Source of the DNA: Pseudoalteromonas prydzensis
GTDB taxonomy: Bacteria > Pseudomonadota > Gammaproteobacteria > Enterobacterales > Alteromonadaceae
NCBI RefSeq assembly: GCF_001661495.1
Contig: NZ_BDDT01000004.1
Location: forward strand, 186,001-250,000
Direction: 5' to 3'
Length of the DNA: 64,000 nucleotides
Of the stretch, positions 36,466 through 45,207 are shown one piece after another; the first letter of the stretch is position 1; each line of letters begins with the position of its first letter. A program made the position numbers and the translations under genes. Under the pieces are notes generated by a model. That model ran no database searches. It saw nothing but the letters and a program-made list of their open reading frames with translations, and had not been told where the DNA came from.

Positions 36466-36900
36466 ATGGCTGACTTAGGTGGAATAATTAAATCGAGTGA
36501 AAACTTTACCGCTAATTCATCTTTTACAAATAAAAATGAGTTAAATGAATCAAGTAAAAAAGCAGTTGTTGAGCAGGCAGGTATAAAAACTGCTGATAGA
36601 GAGCCTGTATTTGTTGATGACAGCAAGCAACTTGATTCTGAAAATGAAAGAAAAGCACTGATTGATGAAGTGAAAGAAAATTTAGAGAAATTAAATAAGT
36701 ATATTCCCGTTACTTCAACAAATTTGAAGTTTGAATTTGATGAACAAGGGGATCCACCAATAATCAAAGTATTTGATAAAACCAGCGAAGAAGTTATTCG
36801 CGAAATTCCAACTGAAGAGTTTAGAGAAGTTGCTAAAGCTTTAGATGAATTTGCCGATAAACTTACTAATAAAGGTTTGTTATTTAATCAAACAGTATAA
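36466..36900 (+). CDS. flaG: FlaG family protein
   Basis: Small (144 residues) protein found beside flagellin and fliD genes in polar flagellar systems; it affects filament length, by an unclear mechanism. The first 70 residues are polar, Lys/Glu/Ser-rich and probably disordered. The conserved FlaG domain is the C-terminal half: LKFEFDEQGDPPIIKVFDKTSEEVIREIPTEEF, read in parts over about 86-118, then a final helix. AAGGAGAG precedes ATG. No promoter of its own was found; it may depend on read-through from flagellin 3. Confidence 0.94.
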   Translation: MADLGGIIKSSENFTANSSFTNKNELNESSKKAVVEQAGIKTADREPVFVDDSKQLDSENERKALIDEVKENLEKLNKYIPVTSTNLKFEFDEQGDPPIIKVFDKTSEEVIREIPTEEFREVAKALDEFADKLTNKGLLFNQTV

Positions 36901-36931
36901 TATTTTTTGGAACAGATAGTAGGAGAGAGGT

Positions 36932-38350
36932 ATGCCACTTATAACATCCGCAGGTATTGGATCTGGGTTGGACCTTGAAAGTATCATTCAGGCAACTGTT
37001 GATGCCGAAAATGTTCCAAAAATGAATGCCTTTGCAAAAAAAGATAAGTCACTAGAGGTTGAGATATCATCAATCGGAGAGATCAAGTCTGCGTTATCCA
37101 AGCTACAAGACACAATAAAAAAGCTAGCAGATCCTGATAACTTCAATAAACGCATTGCTAATATCACTCAACCAACAAGTGATGACGGTGATCTTGTCTC
37201 AGTTACTCCAACAAAAGATATTACGCCTGGTAATTTTAAAATTGAAGTTTTAGCACTGGCTCAGGGGAGTCGTGCAACCTCAAACGACGCTGTACCTCCT
37301 TTATTTTCTTCTACTGACGATGTAGTTACTGCTTCTGGAGGCACCTTATCATTTGCTGCTGGGGACAAAAGCTTTGATCTAACTCTCGATGCGGGTGCAA
37401 CATTAGCTGATTTACGTGATGCAATTAATGACTCCGATGATAATTTTGGCGTAACAGCAAATATAATAAACACAGGTACAGAGTCAAAGTTGGTACTTAC
37501 TTCGAGTGTGAGTGGTGCTGGTAATGACTTGGTAATCACCAATGATAATGCTGAGCTTGATAATGTATCTACTGATGCTAATGGAGGAGCTTCTGGTAGT
37601 GGTGGTATTGGTATAACAGCTGGAAATGAAGCAAAAAGCGCAGTAATTAAAGTTGATGGTATTGAAATTACTAATGACACAAATACGTTTAAAGATGCAG
37701 TGCAAGATATGACTATTACTGCTAAGCGTGAAAGTGTAGATGGAGAAACAGCAAAATTAGCTGTTAGCTATGACCGAGAAAGTGTTACAACATTAATCGA
37801 TGAATTTATTGCTAATTATAACAATGCAATAGGGCAGTTAGGCTTGCAATCAAGAGTTGGTAAACCTTTAAATAGTGATGCAACCATTCGTACTTTGAGC
37901 TCGCAGATGGTCAATATGCTTTCTAAAAATTTAACTGATGCAGGGCCGTTTACAAGTATTTTCGATATTGGTTTGGGTGTTGATAAGAAAGGTTACCTAG
38001 AAAAATCAAGTTTAGTCCGTAGTTTAAATACAGCAATGGATGAGAACTTTGACAATATTGGCAAGGCCTTTGCAGGTGAAAATGGGGTTGCTAAACAGTT
38101 CGAATCTTTTTTAGATAATTACGTAAGTTCAAAAGGAATATTGAAACAACGAGAAGACAATCTAAACACTCAGGTCACTGATCTGGAAGATGATGTACTA
38201 AAGCATGAATTTAGAATGACCGAACTAGAAGGTAGGCTTAGAAAGCAATATGCGGGCTTGGATGTGTTACTGGCGCAAATGCAGTCTACACAACAATACT
38301 TAGGAGCGCAGCTTGCAAGTTTGCCTGGATTTACAAAAAACAAATCATAA
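36932..38350 (+). CDS. fliD: FliD, filament cap
   Basis: Forms the cap at the filament tip and directs flagellin folding into the filament. The 472-residue protein has the N-terminal FliD motif ITSAGIGSGLDLESIIQATVDAE, the D2/D3 beta domains in the middle, a helical FliD_C region (ESVTTLIDEFIANYNNAIGQL) and the C-terminal coiled coil near MTELEGRLRKQYAGLDVLLAQM. It is 31 bp after flaG and 29 bp before fliS, the usual flaG-fliD-fliS order. Confidence 0.97.
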   Translation: MPLITSAGIGSGLDLESIIQATVDAENVPKMNAFAKKDKSLEVEISSIGEIKSALSKLQDTIKKLADPDNFNKRIANITQPTSDDGDLVSVTPTKDITPGNFKIEVLALAQGSRATSNDAVPPLFSSTDDVVTASGGTLSFAAGDKSFDLTLDAGATLADLRDAINDSDDNFGVTANIINTGTESKLVLTSSVSGAGNDLVITNDNAELDNVSTDANGGASGSGGIGITAGNEAKSAVIKVDGIEITNDTNTFKDAVQDMTITAKRESVDGETAKLAVSYDRESVTTLIDEFIANYNNAIGQLGLQSRVGKPLNSDATIRTLSSQMVNMLSKNLTDAGPFTSIFDIGLGVDKKGYLEKSSLVRSLNTAMDENFDNIGKAFAGENGVAKQFESFLDNYVSSKGILKQREDNLNTQVTDLEDDVLKHEFRMTELEGRLRKQYAGLDVLLAQMQSTQQYLGAQLASLPGFTKNKS

Positions 38351-38379
38351 ATAAATTTTGATTTAAAAGGGTTTTAACT

Positions 38380-38808
38380 ATGTATAACGCCAAAGTGAAA
38401 AATTATCAGAAAGAAGCACTCAAAACTCGCGTTGCCGGTGCTGATCGTTATGAAATTATTCAAATGTTAATGGCTGGTGCAATTGAAAAGATGGTGCTAT
38501 CTAGAGTTGCAATTGAAAAAAAACACTTTGAAGCAAAAAGTGAACACTTATCTAAAGCATCAGCAATTATAGAGGCTTTACGTAGCTGCTTAGATTTTGA
38601 GTTGGGCGGTGAAGTGACTGAAAATTTATACGCGCTATATTCGTATATGATTGATCGCCTTATTGATGCTAGTATCAAAAATGATCCTGAAATTGTCACG
38701 GAAGTTTCTAACTTATTAAAAGAGATAAAATCTGCTTGGGATGCAATCCCACATGACGTTAGAGAGCAAACTCTTCGGGACAATGGTGCTGATGCTAATG
38801 TCGGATGA
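38380..38808 (+). CDS. fliS: FliS, flagellin export chaperone
   Basis: Binds the flagellin C-terminus and stops early polymerisation in the cytoplasm. The 142-residue protein shows the FliS features: an N-terminal YQKEALKTRVAGADRYEIIQMLMAGAI, then LRSCLDFELGGEVTENLYALYSYMIDRLIDAS, read in parts. It overlaps the next small gene by 11 bases, showing translational coupling. Confidence 0.96.
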   Translation: MYNAKVKNYQKEALKTRVAGADRYEIIQMLMAGAIEKMVLSRVAIEKKHFEAKSEHLSKASAIIEALRSCLDFELGGEVTENLYALYSYMIDRLIDASIKNDPEIVTEVSNLLKEIKSAWDAIPHDVREQTLRDNGADANVG

Positions 38809-39097
38809 GCGTTTAGTAGACATAGAAAAGCAAATTAAAACTACTGAGCAGTTATTGGATACGAGTGATTTTGAAGTATTGGCAGAAGCTGTTGCAAATT
38901 TAGAGCTTGCCATTAGAACGTTTTTTGAAGACACACATCTTTTAGATAATTCAGATCTACCTGCTTATCAAAAAATATATGATACATTCTCTCTGTTAAT
39001 ACTAAAGGTCGAAGTAAAAAGAAAGGAGCTTGGAGAGGAATTAGGTAATCATTTAAGCACAAAGAAAAAGCTCAATGTTTATAAAAGTATCAAATAG
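38798..39097 (+). CDS. FliT-like small flagellar chaperone (tentative)
   Basis: A helical, highly charged 99-residue protein between fliS and the Maf gene. This is the place where fliT, the FliD chaperone, is found in Vibrio and Shewanella clusters. The sequence itself (DIEKQIKTTEQLLDTSDFEVLAEAV...ELAIRTFFEDTHLL) is only weakly characteristic, so the name rests on context, size and helical content. I take the ATG at 38798, overlapping the fliS end; ATGs at 38783 and 38792 are possible and would add up to five residues. Confidence 0.6.
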   Translation: MSDERLVDIEKQIKTTEQLLDTSDFEVLAEAVANLELAIRTFFEDTHLLDNSDLPAYQKIYDTFSLLILKVEVKRKELGEELGNHLSTKKKLNVYKSIK

Positions 39098-39108
39098 GTC
39101 AGTTAAAG

Positions 39109-41187
39109 ATGGCAAATAATCAGTCAGTAGAAGAACAGTTAGAATTACTTTCAAGTAAAATTGATGACACATTGACGCAGCAACGAAGAGAACAAGAGTT
39201 TGCGAATGTAGCAAATTTAAAGTTTGAAGAAAACCTTCTCGCTTTTAAAAAATATTTTCCTGATATTTTTGAAAAGTTTCAAAAATATGAACCAAACGAA
39301 CAGTTTCAATTTATTTTAAATGATAATGGCACTGCTAATATTATTGACTATGACACTCAGGTACCTATGTACTCTGAAGATCCCATCAAACAAGCTATTG
39401 AACAAGTTAATAATAATATTAAGTCGCCAATTCTGGGCAAAACAGATCACTCGGCAGTTTCCGCAATCCAAAACCCCTTAGATTTTATCCATATTGATTT
39501 AATGAATAAAATGGGGGAAGTGTTTGGCGAAGCTAAGGCAAATTTACGAGATAATAGTTGTTTAGAAGAGAAGTTACCAAGTTTGATGCTGTTTGGAATT
39601 GGCTTAGGTTATCATTTACCAGAGTTAATCGAGAAGCGAGAAATCAGTTTTATTAATATTATTGAGCCAAATGAAGATTATTTTTTTGCAAGTTTATTTG
39701 TAGCTGACTGGAAAAATATTTTAGAAAGTATAGATAATAATGGAAGCTTCCTTTATTTGGGAGTCGGCATGTCCGAAGATGAGGTATTCAAAAATATTTA
39801 TGATCGAAGTCGAAATATAGGTATCGCTTCGGTAAGTTATACTTGGTTTTATCAACATTACCCATCCCAAAAAATGAATAAATGGATTGATGAGTTTAAG
39901 GTGAACTTCCATCAATTTTTTACTGGCTTCGGTTTCTTTGATGATGCAATGATGGGGATAGCTCATACTCTTGGTAATTTAGATAATGAATTTAACCTAA
40001 TGAGTGTGCAAAAGCCGATGAAGCATGAGATGGCTGACTTTCCTGTAGTCATTATTGCTAATGGACCTTCTCTTGATCAAGAAATTGAATTCTTACAGCA
40101 AATACAAGATAAGGTTGTTATTTTTTCTTGTAATTCAGCATCTACAGCTTTAGTTAAAAAAGGGATCATACCTGATTTTCATGTCGCTTTAGAAAGAACA
40201 GAAATGACATATGACTTTTTAAGGGATTTTTTACCTAAAGAAGCACGTCAAAAAATGAATTTATTGGTCACAAATGTTATGCATCCAAAGGTGGCTAGTT
40301 TGTTTCCATGGACAGGTTATGGATTAAAAGGAAATGAATCTGCTACTCAATTAGTACATTTATCGCAATTTATTAATCGAAAACCAATCACTGAAATACT
40401 TTCGTATTGTAATCCATTGGTGGGAAATACAGCGTTGAGTTATGCATGCCATCTTGGTTTTAAGAATATCTATCTCTTTGGGGTAGATAATGGTTATGTT
40501 GATGAAGATTACCATCATTCTAAATCTAGCTTTTATTATAATAAAGAAGGTCAAGTAGAGCATAAACCATTAAAAATCGGTAAGCAGATTGCACTTCCAG
40601 GTAATTTTGTTCCTACAATACTTACTGATGAGTTTATGAGTGTGGGTAACATCCAAATGGAAAAGCTTATAAATTCATTTAAAAACGAAGGCATTAATTT
40701 TTATAACTGTAGTAACGGTGCGAAAATTAAAGGTGCAACGCCTCTTCATTCTGACTACATTTATTTAGAACCGACTTCATTGGATAAATCAAATGTAGTT
40801 GAATATGTGAAAGAGCATCGCTTTTCTACAAGAGTTCAACTTAGCGAAGTTGAAGCTTTACTACATTTTGAAGAGTTTACTGAGTTCTGTAAAACAATGG
40901 CTGAGATATTAAAAGAAAATACGGAAATTCGTTCTGATGCTCTTAATAATCTGTTAAAAAGTGTTCGTTATCTGTACTCATTTAAAAATTCCGCGAAATA
41001 TTTAAACGTATTTTTGTTGTTTGAAGGTGAAGTTCTTTATACAGCTTCTTTGTTAGTATCTTTACTTTATAACTATGGAGATGAAACGGAAATTTTAGAA
41101 TATTATAACAAAGCACTTAATTGCTGGATTTCCTTTATTGAAAGTGCTCCTGACTATTACAAAGAAAATGTACGATTATGTAAATAG
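39109..41187 (+). CDS. Maf family flagellin nonulosonic-acid glycosyltransferase
   Basis: Motility-associated-factor protein predicted to transfer a CMP-activated nonulosonic acid to Ser/Thr of flagellin in the cytoplasm before export. The 692-residue protein has an N-terminal domain (LMLFGIGLGYHLPELIE, IIEPNEDYFFASL) and the central MptE-like/DUF115 domain from about residue 305, with IIANGPSLD at 315-323, VIFSCNSAS, GIIPDFHVALE and NPLVGNTALSYACHLGFKNIYLFGVD. A helical C-terminus follows. It directly follows the fliDS genes and precedes the sugar pathway, which strongly supports the role. Which acid it uses (pseudaminic or a derivative) is inferred from pseB, pseC, pseG and pseI nearby. Confidence 0.93.
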   Translation: MANNQSVEEQLELLSSKIDDTLTQQRREQEFANVANLKFEENLLAFKKYFPDIFEKFQKYEPNEQFQFILNDNGTANIIDYDTQVPMYSEDPIKQAIEQVNNNIKSPILGKTDHSAVSAIQNPLDFIHIDLMNKMGEVFGEAKANLRDNSCLEEKLPSLMLFGIGLGYHLPELIEKREISFINIIEPNEDYFFASLFVADWKNILESIDNNGSFLYLGVGMSEDEVFKNIYDRSRNIGIASVSYTWFYQHYPSQKMNKWIDEFKVNFHQFFTGFGFFDDAMMGIAHTLGNLDNEFNLMSVQKPMKHEMADFPVVIIANGPSLDQEIEFLQQIQDKVVIFSCNSASTALVKKGIIPDFHVALERTEMTYDFLRDFLPKEARQKMNLLVTNVMHPKVASLFPWTGYGLKGNESATQLVHLSQFINRKPITEILSYCNPLVGNTALSYACHLGFKNIYLFGVDNGYVDEDYHHSKSSFYYNKEGQVEHKPLKIGKQIALPGNFVPTILTDEFMSVGNIQMEKLINSFKNEGINFYNCSNGAKIKGATPLHSDYIYLEPTSLDKSNVVEYVKEHRFSTRVQLSEVEALLHFEEFTEFCKTMAEILKENTEIRSDALNNLLKSVRYLYSFKNSAKYLNVFLLFEGEVLYTASLLVSLLYNYGDETEILEYYNKALNCWISFIESAPDYYKENVRLCK

Positions 41188-41226
41188 AGATACTTTAAAA
41201 AGAATTTTATCTTTATATTTAATCGT

Positions 41227-41255
41227 TTGACGATGAAAATCTTGGGCTTGATATA
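41227..41255 (+). promoter_or_regulatory. Possible sigma-70 promoter of the right-reading glycan arm
   Basis: TTGACG, a 17-base gap, then GATATA in the 102-bp gap between the Maf gene and the aminotransferase gene. The -35 is good and the -10 fair. No sigma-54 or sigma-28 box was seen here, unlike the opposite arm. Confidence 0.45.
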
Positions 41256-41289
41256 TTTATTGCTAGAGTCAGATACTTAAATATATCAA

Positions 41290-42648
41290 GTGGATTATGC
41301 ATTCCCTTCATCAGAAGAATTAAAGATTATGACCGCAAAAAATATAACAAGCAGCATCGCTCTTCAAAAAAGGGCTAAAAGTATCATTCCTGGCTTAACT
41401 CAATTACTTTCTAAGCGACCAGATATGTTTAGCACCGATATTTGGCCAGGGTATTTTTCTAAATCAAAAGGATGCCACGTTTGGGATCTTGATGATAATG
41501 AGTACCTCGATATGTCTATTTCTGGTATTGGTGCAAATATACTCGGTTACGCAGTTGATGAAGTTGATGATGAAGTTATTAACTCTATCCGCAATGGTGT
41601 GAGTTCAAGCTTAAATTGCCCAGAAGACGTGGAGCTTGCTGAGAAGTTATTAGAATTACACCCTTGGTCAGAACAAGTAAGATATGCCCGCTGCGGTGGT
41701 GAAGCGATGACTGTTGCAGTTCGTATTGCCCGTGCGGCAACCGGTAAAGATAAAATTGCTTTTAGTGGTTACCATGGATGGCACGATTGGTACTTATCAG
41801 CCAATGTGACGAGTAATAGTAATCTTAACGACCATTTAATTCCTGGCCTTTCACCTAAAGGTGTTCCAAAAGCGCTAGCCGGGACAGCATTACCTTTTCC
41901 TTTTAACGATATAGAAGCCTTAGAAAAGTTAGTAGCTGAAAATGGTAATGAACTGGCCGCGATCGTGATGGAGCCAATGAGAAATTTTGCCCCATCTGAA
42001 GAATACTGGCAAAAAGTTGAGGCAATTGCTGCGAAATTAAATATTCCATTAATTATTGATGAAATATCTATGGGTTTTAGGATCAACTGTGGCGGCTCGC
42101 ATTTAAAGCTTGGTATTAACCCTGACATTGCTGTTTTCTCTAAGGCTATGGCTAATGGTTACGCTATGGCTGCTGTCATTGGAAAATCTAAATGGATGGA
42201 TGCAGCTCAAACGAGTTTTATATCTAGCACCATGTGGACTGAACGAGTAGGGCCAACAGCTGCATTAGCAACTATTAACTATTATGAAAAACACCAAGTA
42301 CATGATCATTTAGCTGCAATAGGTGCAAAAATTAAGGATGGTTGGCTGAGTTTAGCGCAAAAGCATGGCCTTGAAATTCATGTTTCTGGTATTGATGCCC
42401 TTTGCCACTTTAGCTTAAAGAATGAAAACTTTTTGACGCTTAAATCTTACTTTATTGAGAAAATGTTAGAGCAAGGTGTGTTAGCAACTAATATGTTTTA
42501 CTGCATGTATGCGCACAAAGAACACCACGTTGAGACTTATTTAAAAGCGGTTGATAATGCGTTTTCGGCCATAGCCGATTCGATTGAAAATCCTGAGTTA
42601 CTGGCACATGTTATTCCATCAACGTCAGGCTTTAAAAGGCTGAATTAA
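41290..42648 (+). CDS. Class III PLP-dependent aminotransferase, glutamate-1-semialdehyde aminomutase-like
   Basis: PLP enzyme of the HemL fold, here in a sugar-modification cluster and so probably an aminotransferase or aminomutase acting on the glycan or its acyl precursor, and not on heme precursors. Visible features: GCHVWDLDDNEYLDMSISGIGANILGY, read in parts (substrate side), GGEAMTVAVRIARAATGKDKIAF (PLP phosphate site), IIDEISMGFR (Asp for the pyridine N) and VFSKAMANGYAMAAVIG with the Schiff-base Lys285. It starts at GTG 41290 without a clear ribosome site; the ATG at 41329 inside is an alternative. The next gene begins 1 bp after the stop. The substrate is unknown. Confidence 0.85.
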   Translation: MDYAFPSSEELKIMTAKNITSSIALQKRAKSIIPGLTQLLSKRPDMFSTDIWPGYFSKSKGCHVWDLDDNEYLDMSISGIGANILGYAVDEVDDEVINSIRNGVSSSLNCPEDVELAEKLLELHPWSEQVRYARCGGEAMTVAVRIARAATGKDKIAFSGYHGWHDWYLSANVTSNSNLNDHLIPGLSPKGVPKALAGTALPFPFNDIEALEKLVAENGNELAAIVMEPMRNFAPSEEYWQKVEAIAAKLNIPLIIDEISMGFRINCGGSHLKLGINPDIAVFSKAMANGYAMAAVIGKSKWMDAAQTSFISSTMWTERVGPTAALATINYYEKHQVHDHLAAIGAKIKDGWLSLAQKHGLEIHVSGIDALCHFSLKNENFLTLKSYFIEKMLEQGVLATNMFYCMYAHKEHHVETYLKAVDNAFSAIADSIENPELLAHVIPSTSGFKRLN

Positions 42649-42649
42649 G

Positions 42650-43138
42650 ATGAACTTACTGACTTGTGATAGGTTTAAACTAAGATACCTTGAAGCAGCT
42701 GATGCATCTACTAAGTATTTAAACTGGTTAAATTCAGAAGTAAGCCAATTTATCCTGAATAAGCCTGAGTCTAAAAGTCGCCTCGTCACATACATTGAAG
42801 AACAGCATGCAGATGCAGATGTCTATTTCTATGGTATTTTTACACTTGATAATGATGATCATATTGGAAATATTAAGTTTATCATCAAAGGAAAAAGTCG
42901 CGATTGTGTTGAAATGGGTATTCTGATTGGTGAAAAAGCGTGGCATGGCAAAGGTGTTGCAAAGGAAGTAATAGAATGTTTTGCAAGCCATGCAAAACAG
43001 CAATTAGGTATTACTAAAATGCAGCTTGGTGTTGATTCTGCCAATACAGCCGCAGTTTCTGCTTATTATAAAATAGGTTTTAAAGTTGTTGATGATGGTC
43101 GAAATGACGGCGGTCTTACCATGCTATGGGAGTTTTAA
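42650..43138 (+). CDS. GNAT-family N-acyltransferase
   Basis: A 162-residue RimJ/PseH-like acyltransferase. GNAT features: RFKLRYLEAADASTKYLNWLN at the start, EMGILIGEKAWHGKGVAKEVIECF with the acyl-CoA loop (GKGVAKE; usual Q/RxxGxG/A), and the C-terminal LGVDSANTAAVSAYYKIGFKVV. In pseudaminic acid pathways a GNAT enzyme (PseH) acetylates the 4-amino group made by PseC; this gene may do that, or the second GNAT domain fused to PseG may. It overlaps the next gene by 13 bases. Confidence 0.87.
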   Translation: MNLLTCDRFKLRYLEAADASTKYLNWLNSEVSQFILNKPESKSRLVTYIEEQHADADVYFYGIFTLDNDDHIGNIKFIIKGKSRDCVEMGILIGEKAWHGKGVAKEVIECFASHAKQQLGITKMQLGVDSANTAAVSAYYKIGFKVVDDGRNDGGLTMLWEF

Positions 43139-43911
43139 ATTTGTTGGGTGCTTTAAAGGATCAGCTCGTTACTAAGCTTCTACACAAAGATTTCTATATT
43201 GTTATTCAAGCTAGAATGACTTCATCTCGTTTACCTAAAAAGGTAATGTTGCCTCTTGGAACAAAACCTGTATTAGAAGTGATGCTTGAAAGATTGGCTC
43301 CTTTCAAAGAGAAAATCATTATTGCGACAACAGATGATGGAACTCAGCGACCGATCACTGAGTTGTGTGAACGAGTGGGTGTGAAATACGTTGAAGGTGA
43401 CACTAACAATGTATTAAGTCGCTATTACCTAGCTGCACAGTCTGTAAATGCAAACTCGGATACTGTGATTGTTCGCTGTACCAGTGATTGTCCTCTCATT
43501 GATTTAACTGAGACTGCACGTGTTATAGAGCACTTTTATAGTGTGCGCAGTGAGTATGATTATATTTCGGCTGGACCTCATTGTGGTTTCCCTAATGGCT
43601 TTGATACAGAAGTGTTTACTTTTGAGGCGCTTAAATCAGCCTTTGAATGCGCAACAGAAGATTTTGAAAAAGAACATATGACGCAATATATTTGCAGAAA
43701 TATGAAAGTGGCTGACTATAAGAACGTCGATGATTTCAGTCATTGGCGTTTAACTTTAGATGAGCCCGCTGATTATGAGTTAATTAAAGCCATTTATAGC
43801 TTGTTTGATTACCGTACTGATTTCACATTTGATGAATTAAAACAAATGCTAAGCTCTCATCCTGATATACTTAAGATCAATGAGCACGTAGAACAAGTTC
43901 AAGTTGGGTAA
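43126..43911 (+). CDS. SpsF-like CMP-sugar cytidylyltransferase
   Basis: Predicted to activate the nonulosonic acid as its CMP derivative, in place of a canonical PseF. The nucleotide-binding signature VIQARMTSSRLPKKVMLPL (residues about 26-44) and VRCTSDCPLID are those of the SpsF/CMP-sugar synthetase branch. GFPNGFDTEVFTFEAL follows. The protein is 261 residues from ATG 43126. That ATG lies inside the GNAT gene; a TTG at 43141 has a better ribosome site (GGGAG, 8 bases) and may be the real start, giving 256 residues. It overlaps nothing else and is followed at once by pseI. Confidence 0.85.
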   Translation: MGVLNLLGALKDQLVTKLLHKDFYIVIQARMTSSRLPKKVMLPLGTKPVLEVMLERLAPFKEKIIIATTDDGTQRPITELCERVGVKYVEGDTNNVLSRYYLAAQSVNANSDTVIVRCTSDCPLIDLTETARVIEHFYSVRSEYDYISAGPHCGFPNGFDTEVFTFEALKSAFECATEDFEKEHMTQYICRNMKVADYKNVDDFSHWRLTLDEPADYELIKAIYSLFDYRTDFTFDELKQMLSSHPDILKINEHVEQVQVG

Positions 43912-43912
43912 T

Positions 43913-44950
43913 ATGTTTAAGAAAGAATTTAAAATAGCTGATACATGGGTAGGGCACGATCACCCTTGTTATATCATCGCTGAAATGTCAGCTAACCATG
44001 GTCAATGTTTAAATAAAGCTAAAGAGTTAGTTCATGCTGCTCATGAAGCCGGTGCTGATGCGATTAAGCTACAAACTTATACCGCTGATACTTTAACCAT
44101 GGATTGTAAACTTCCTCACTTTGAAGCGACGGGTCCATGGCAAGGTCAGTACTTACATGATTTATACAAGACAGCCTATATGCCTTGGGATTTTCATGCG
44201 GAACTGTTTGAACTATCAACAAAACTTGGACTTACTTGTTTTTCATCACCATTTGATAAATCGGCGGTAGATTTATTAGCACAGTTTGATACACCAGCCT
44301 ATAAAATTGCTTCACCTGAACTAATTGACCACCAATTAATTCGTGATGTAGCCGCTACTGGTAAACCCGTTATTATGTCTACAGGTGGTGCGACGTTAGT
44401 TGAAATTGCTGAGGCGGTAAAAGTCGCGGAAGATGCAGGTGTTACTGAGCTTGCATTGATGAAGTGTACAAGCACTTATCCTGCTCCTGCAGAGACTATT
44501 AATTTACGAACTATCCCTCATATGCAACAGGCCTTTGAGTGTCCGGTTGGTTTATCTGATCATACACTGGGAAATGATGTGCCATTGGCTTCAGTTGCCG
44601 TAGGTGCATGTATGATAGAAAAGCACTTTGTATTGGACAAAACAGATAATACTGCGGATAGCTTTTTTTCAATGACGCCATCGGAGCTTAAGGCCCTTGT
44701 ACATGGCGTAAGACAAATTGAAAAAGCACTGGGCAAAGTTGATTATCCATCCGTTGCCTCAAAAGCACGTCGCTGTGTATACATTATCAAAGATATTAAA
44801 GCTGGAGAGCAGCTTAGTCCTGAGCATTTAAGACAAATGCGTCCAGGGGGCGGCGAAATTATGCCAAAAGAGCTGCCAAACCTTATTGGACGAACAGTTA
44901 ATAAAGAATTGCGTTGTGGCACTCAATTGTCTTGGAGTGACCTAAAGTGA
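43913..44950 (+). CDS. pseI: PseI, pseudaminic acid synthase (NeuB family)
   Basis: Condenses the 6-deoxy-diacetamido-altrose product of PseG with phosphoenolpyruvate to give pseudaminic acid. The TIM-barrel NeuB part (about 20-275) shows PCYIIAEMSANHGQCLNKA, AGADAIKLQTYTADTLT, FSSPFDKSAVDLL, KIASPELIDHQLI, CTSTYPAPAETINL and GLSDHTLG. The C-terminal SAF (antifreeze-like) domain spans about 285-345. LQTYTADTLT and GPWQG are PseI-like, as opposed to sialic or legionaminic acid synthases. ATG 43913 is chosen; a TTG at 43904 lies inside the previous gene. It overlaps the acyl-carrier gene by 4 bases (GTGA). Confidence 0.92.
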   Translation: MFKKEFKIADTWVGHDHPCYIIAEMSANHGQCLNKAKELVHAAHEAGADAIKLQTYTADTLTMDCKLPHFEATGPWQGQYLHDLYKTAYMPWDFHAELFELSTKLGLTCFSSPFDKSAVDLLAQFDTPAYKIASPELIDHQLIRDVAATGKPVIMSTGGATLVEIAEAVKVAEDAGVTELALMKCTSTYPAPAETINLRTIPHMQQAFECPVGLSDHTLGNDVPLASVAVGACMIEKHFVLDKTDNTADSFFSMTPSELKALVHGVRQIEKALGKVDYPSVASKARRCVYIIKDIKAGEQLSPEHLRQMRPGGGEIMPKELPNLIGRTVNKELRCGTQLSWSDLK

Positions 44951-45207
44951 GCGATATGAAACAAGCCTTAATCCAATCGGTTCAGCAATTTTTATTAGAA
45001 CGCGGCGTATTTGTTGAAGATGCTGACATTGCTGAGTATGACTTTGTAGCTGCAGGGGCGTTAGACTCATTTGAGATACTGAGCCTTATTATGAGCCTAG
45101 AAACGGAATATGGCCTTGCTGTTCCTCCAGAGTTAATGGTCGACAGTGAAAATGCAAAAGTAGGAAATTTAGCCACTGCGTTAGTGAAGTTAAATGATAG
45201 CAATTAG
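44947..45207 (+). CDS. Acyl carrier protein
   Basis: An 86-residue acidic four-helix carrier with the phosphopantetheine site in GALDSFEIL; Ser41 carries the arm and the usual DSL reads DSF. The start is GTG 44947, overlapping the pseI stop in GTGA, with an ATG three codons on. It overlaps the PseG-fusion gene by 14 bases, so it is tightly coupled. A dedicated carrier inside a nonulosonic acid operon, beside an acyl-adenylating ligase and GNAT domains, suggests it holds the acyl group that decorates the sugar. That role is inference. Confidence 0.88.
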   Translation: MSDMKQALIQSVQQFLLERGVFVEDADIAEYDFVAAGALDSFEILSLIMSLETEYGLAVPPELMVDSENAKVGNLATALVKLNDSN

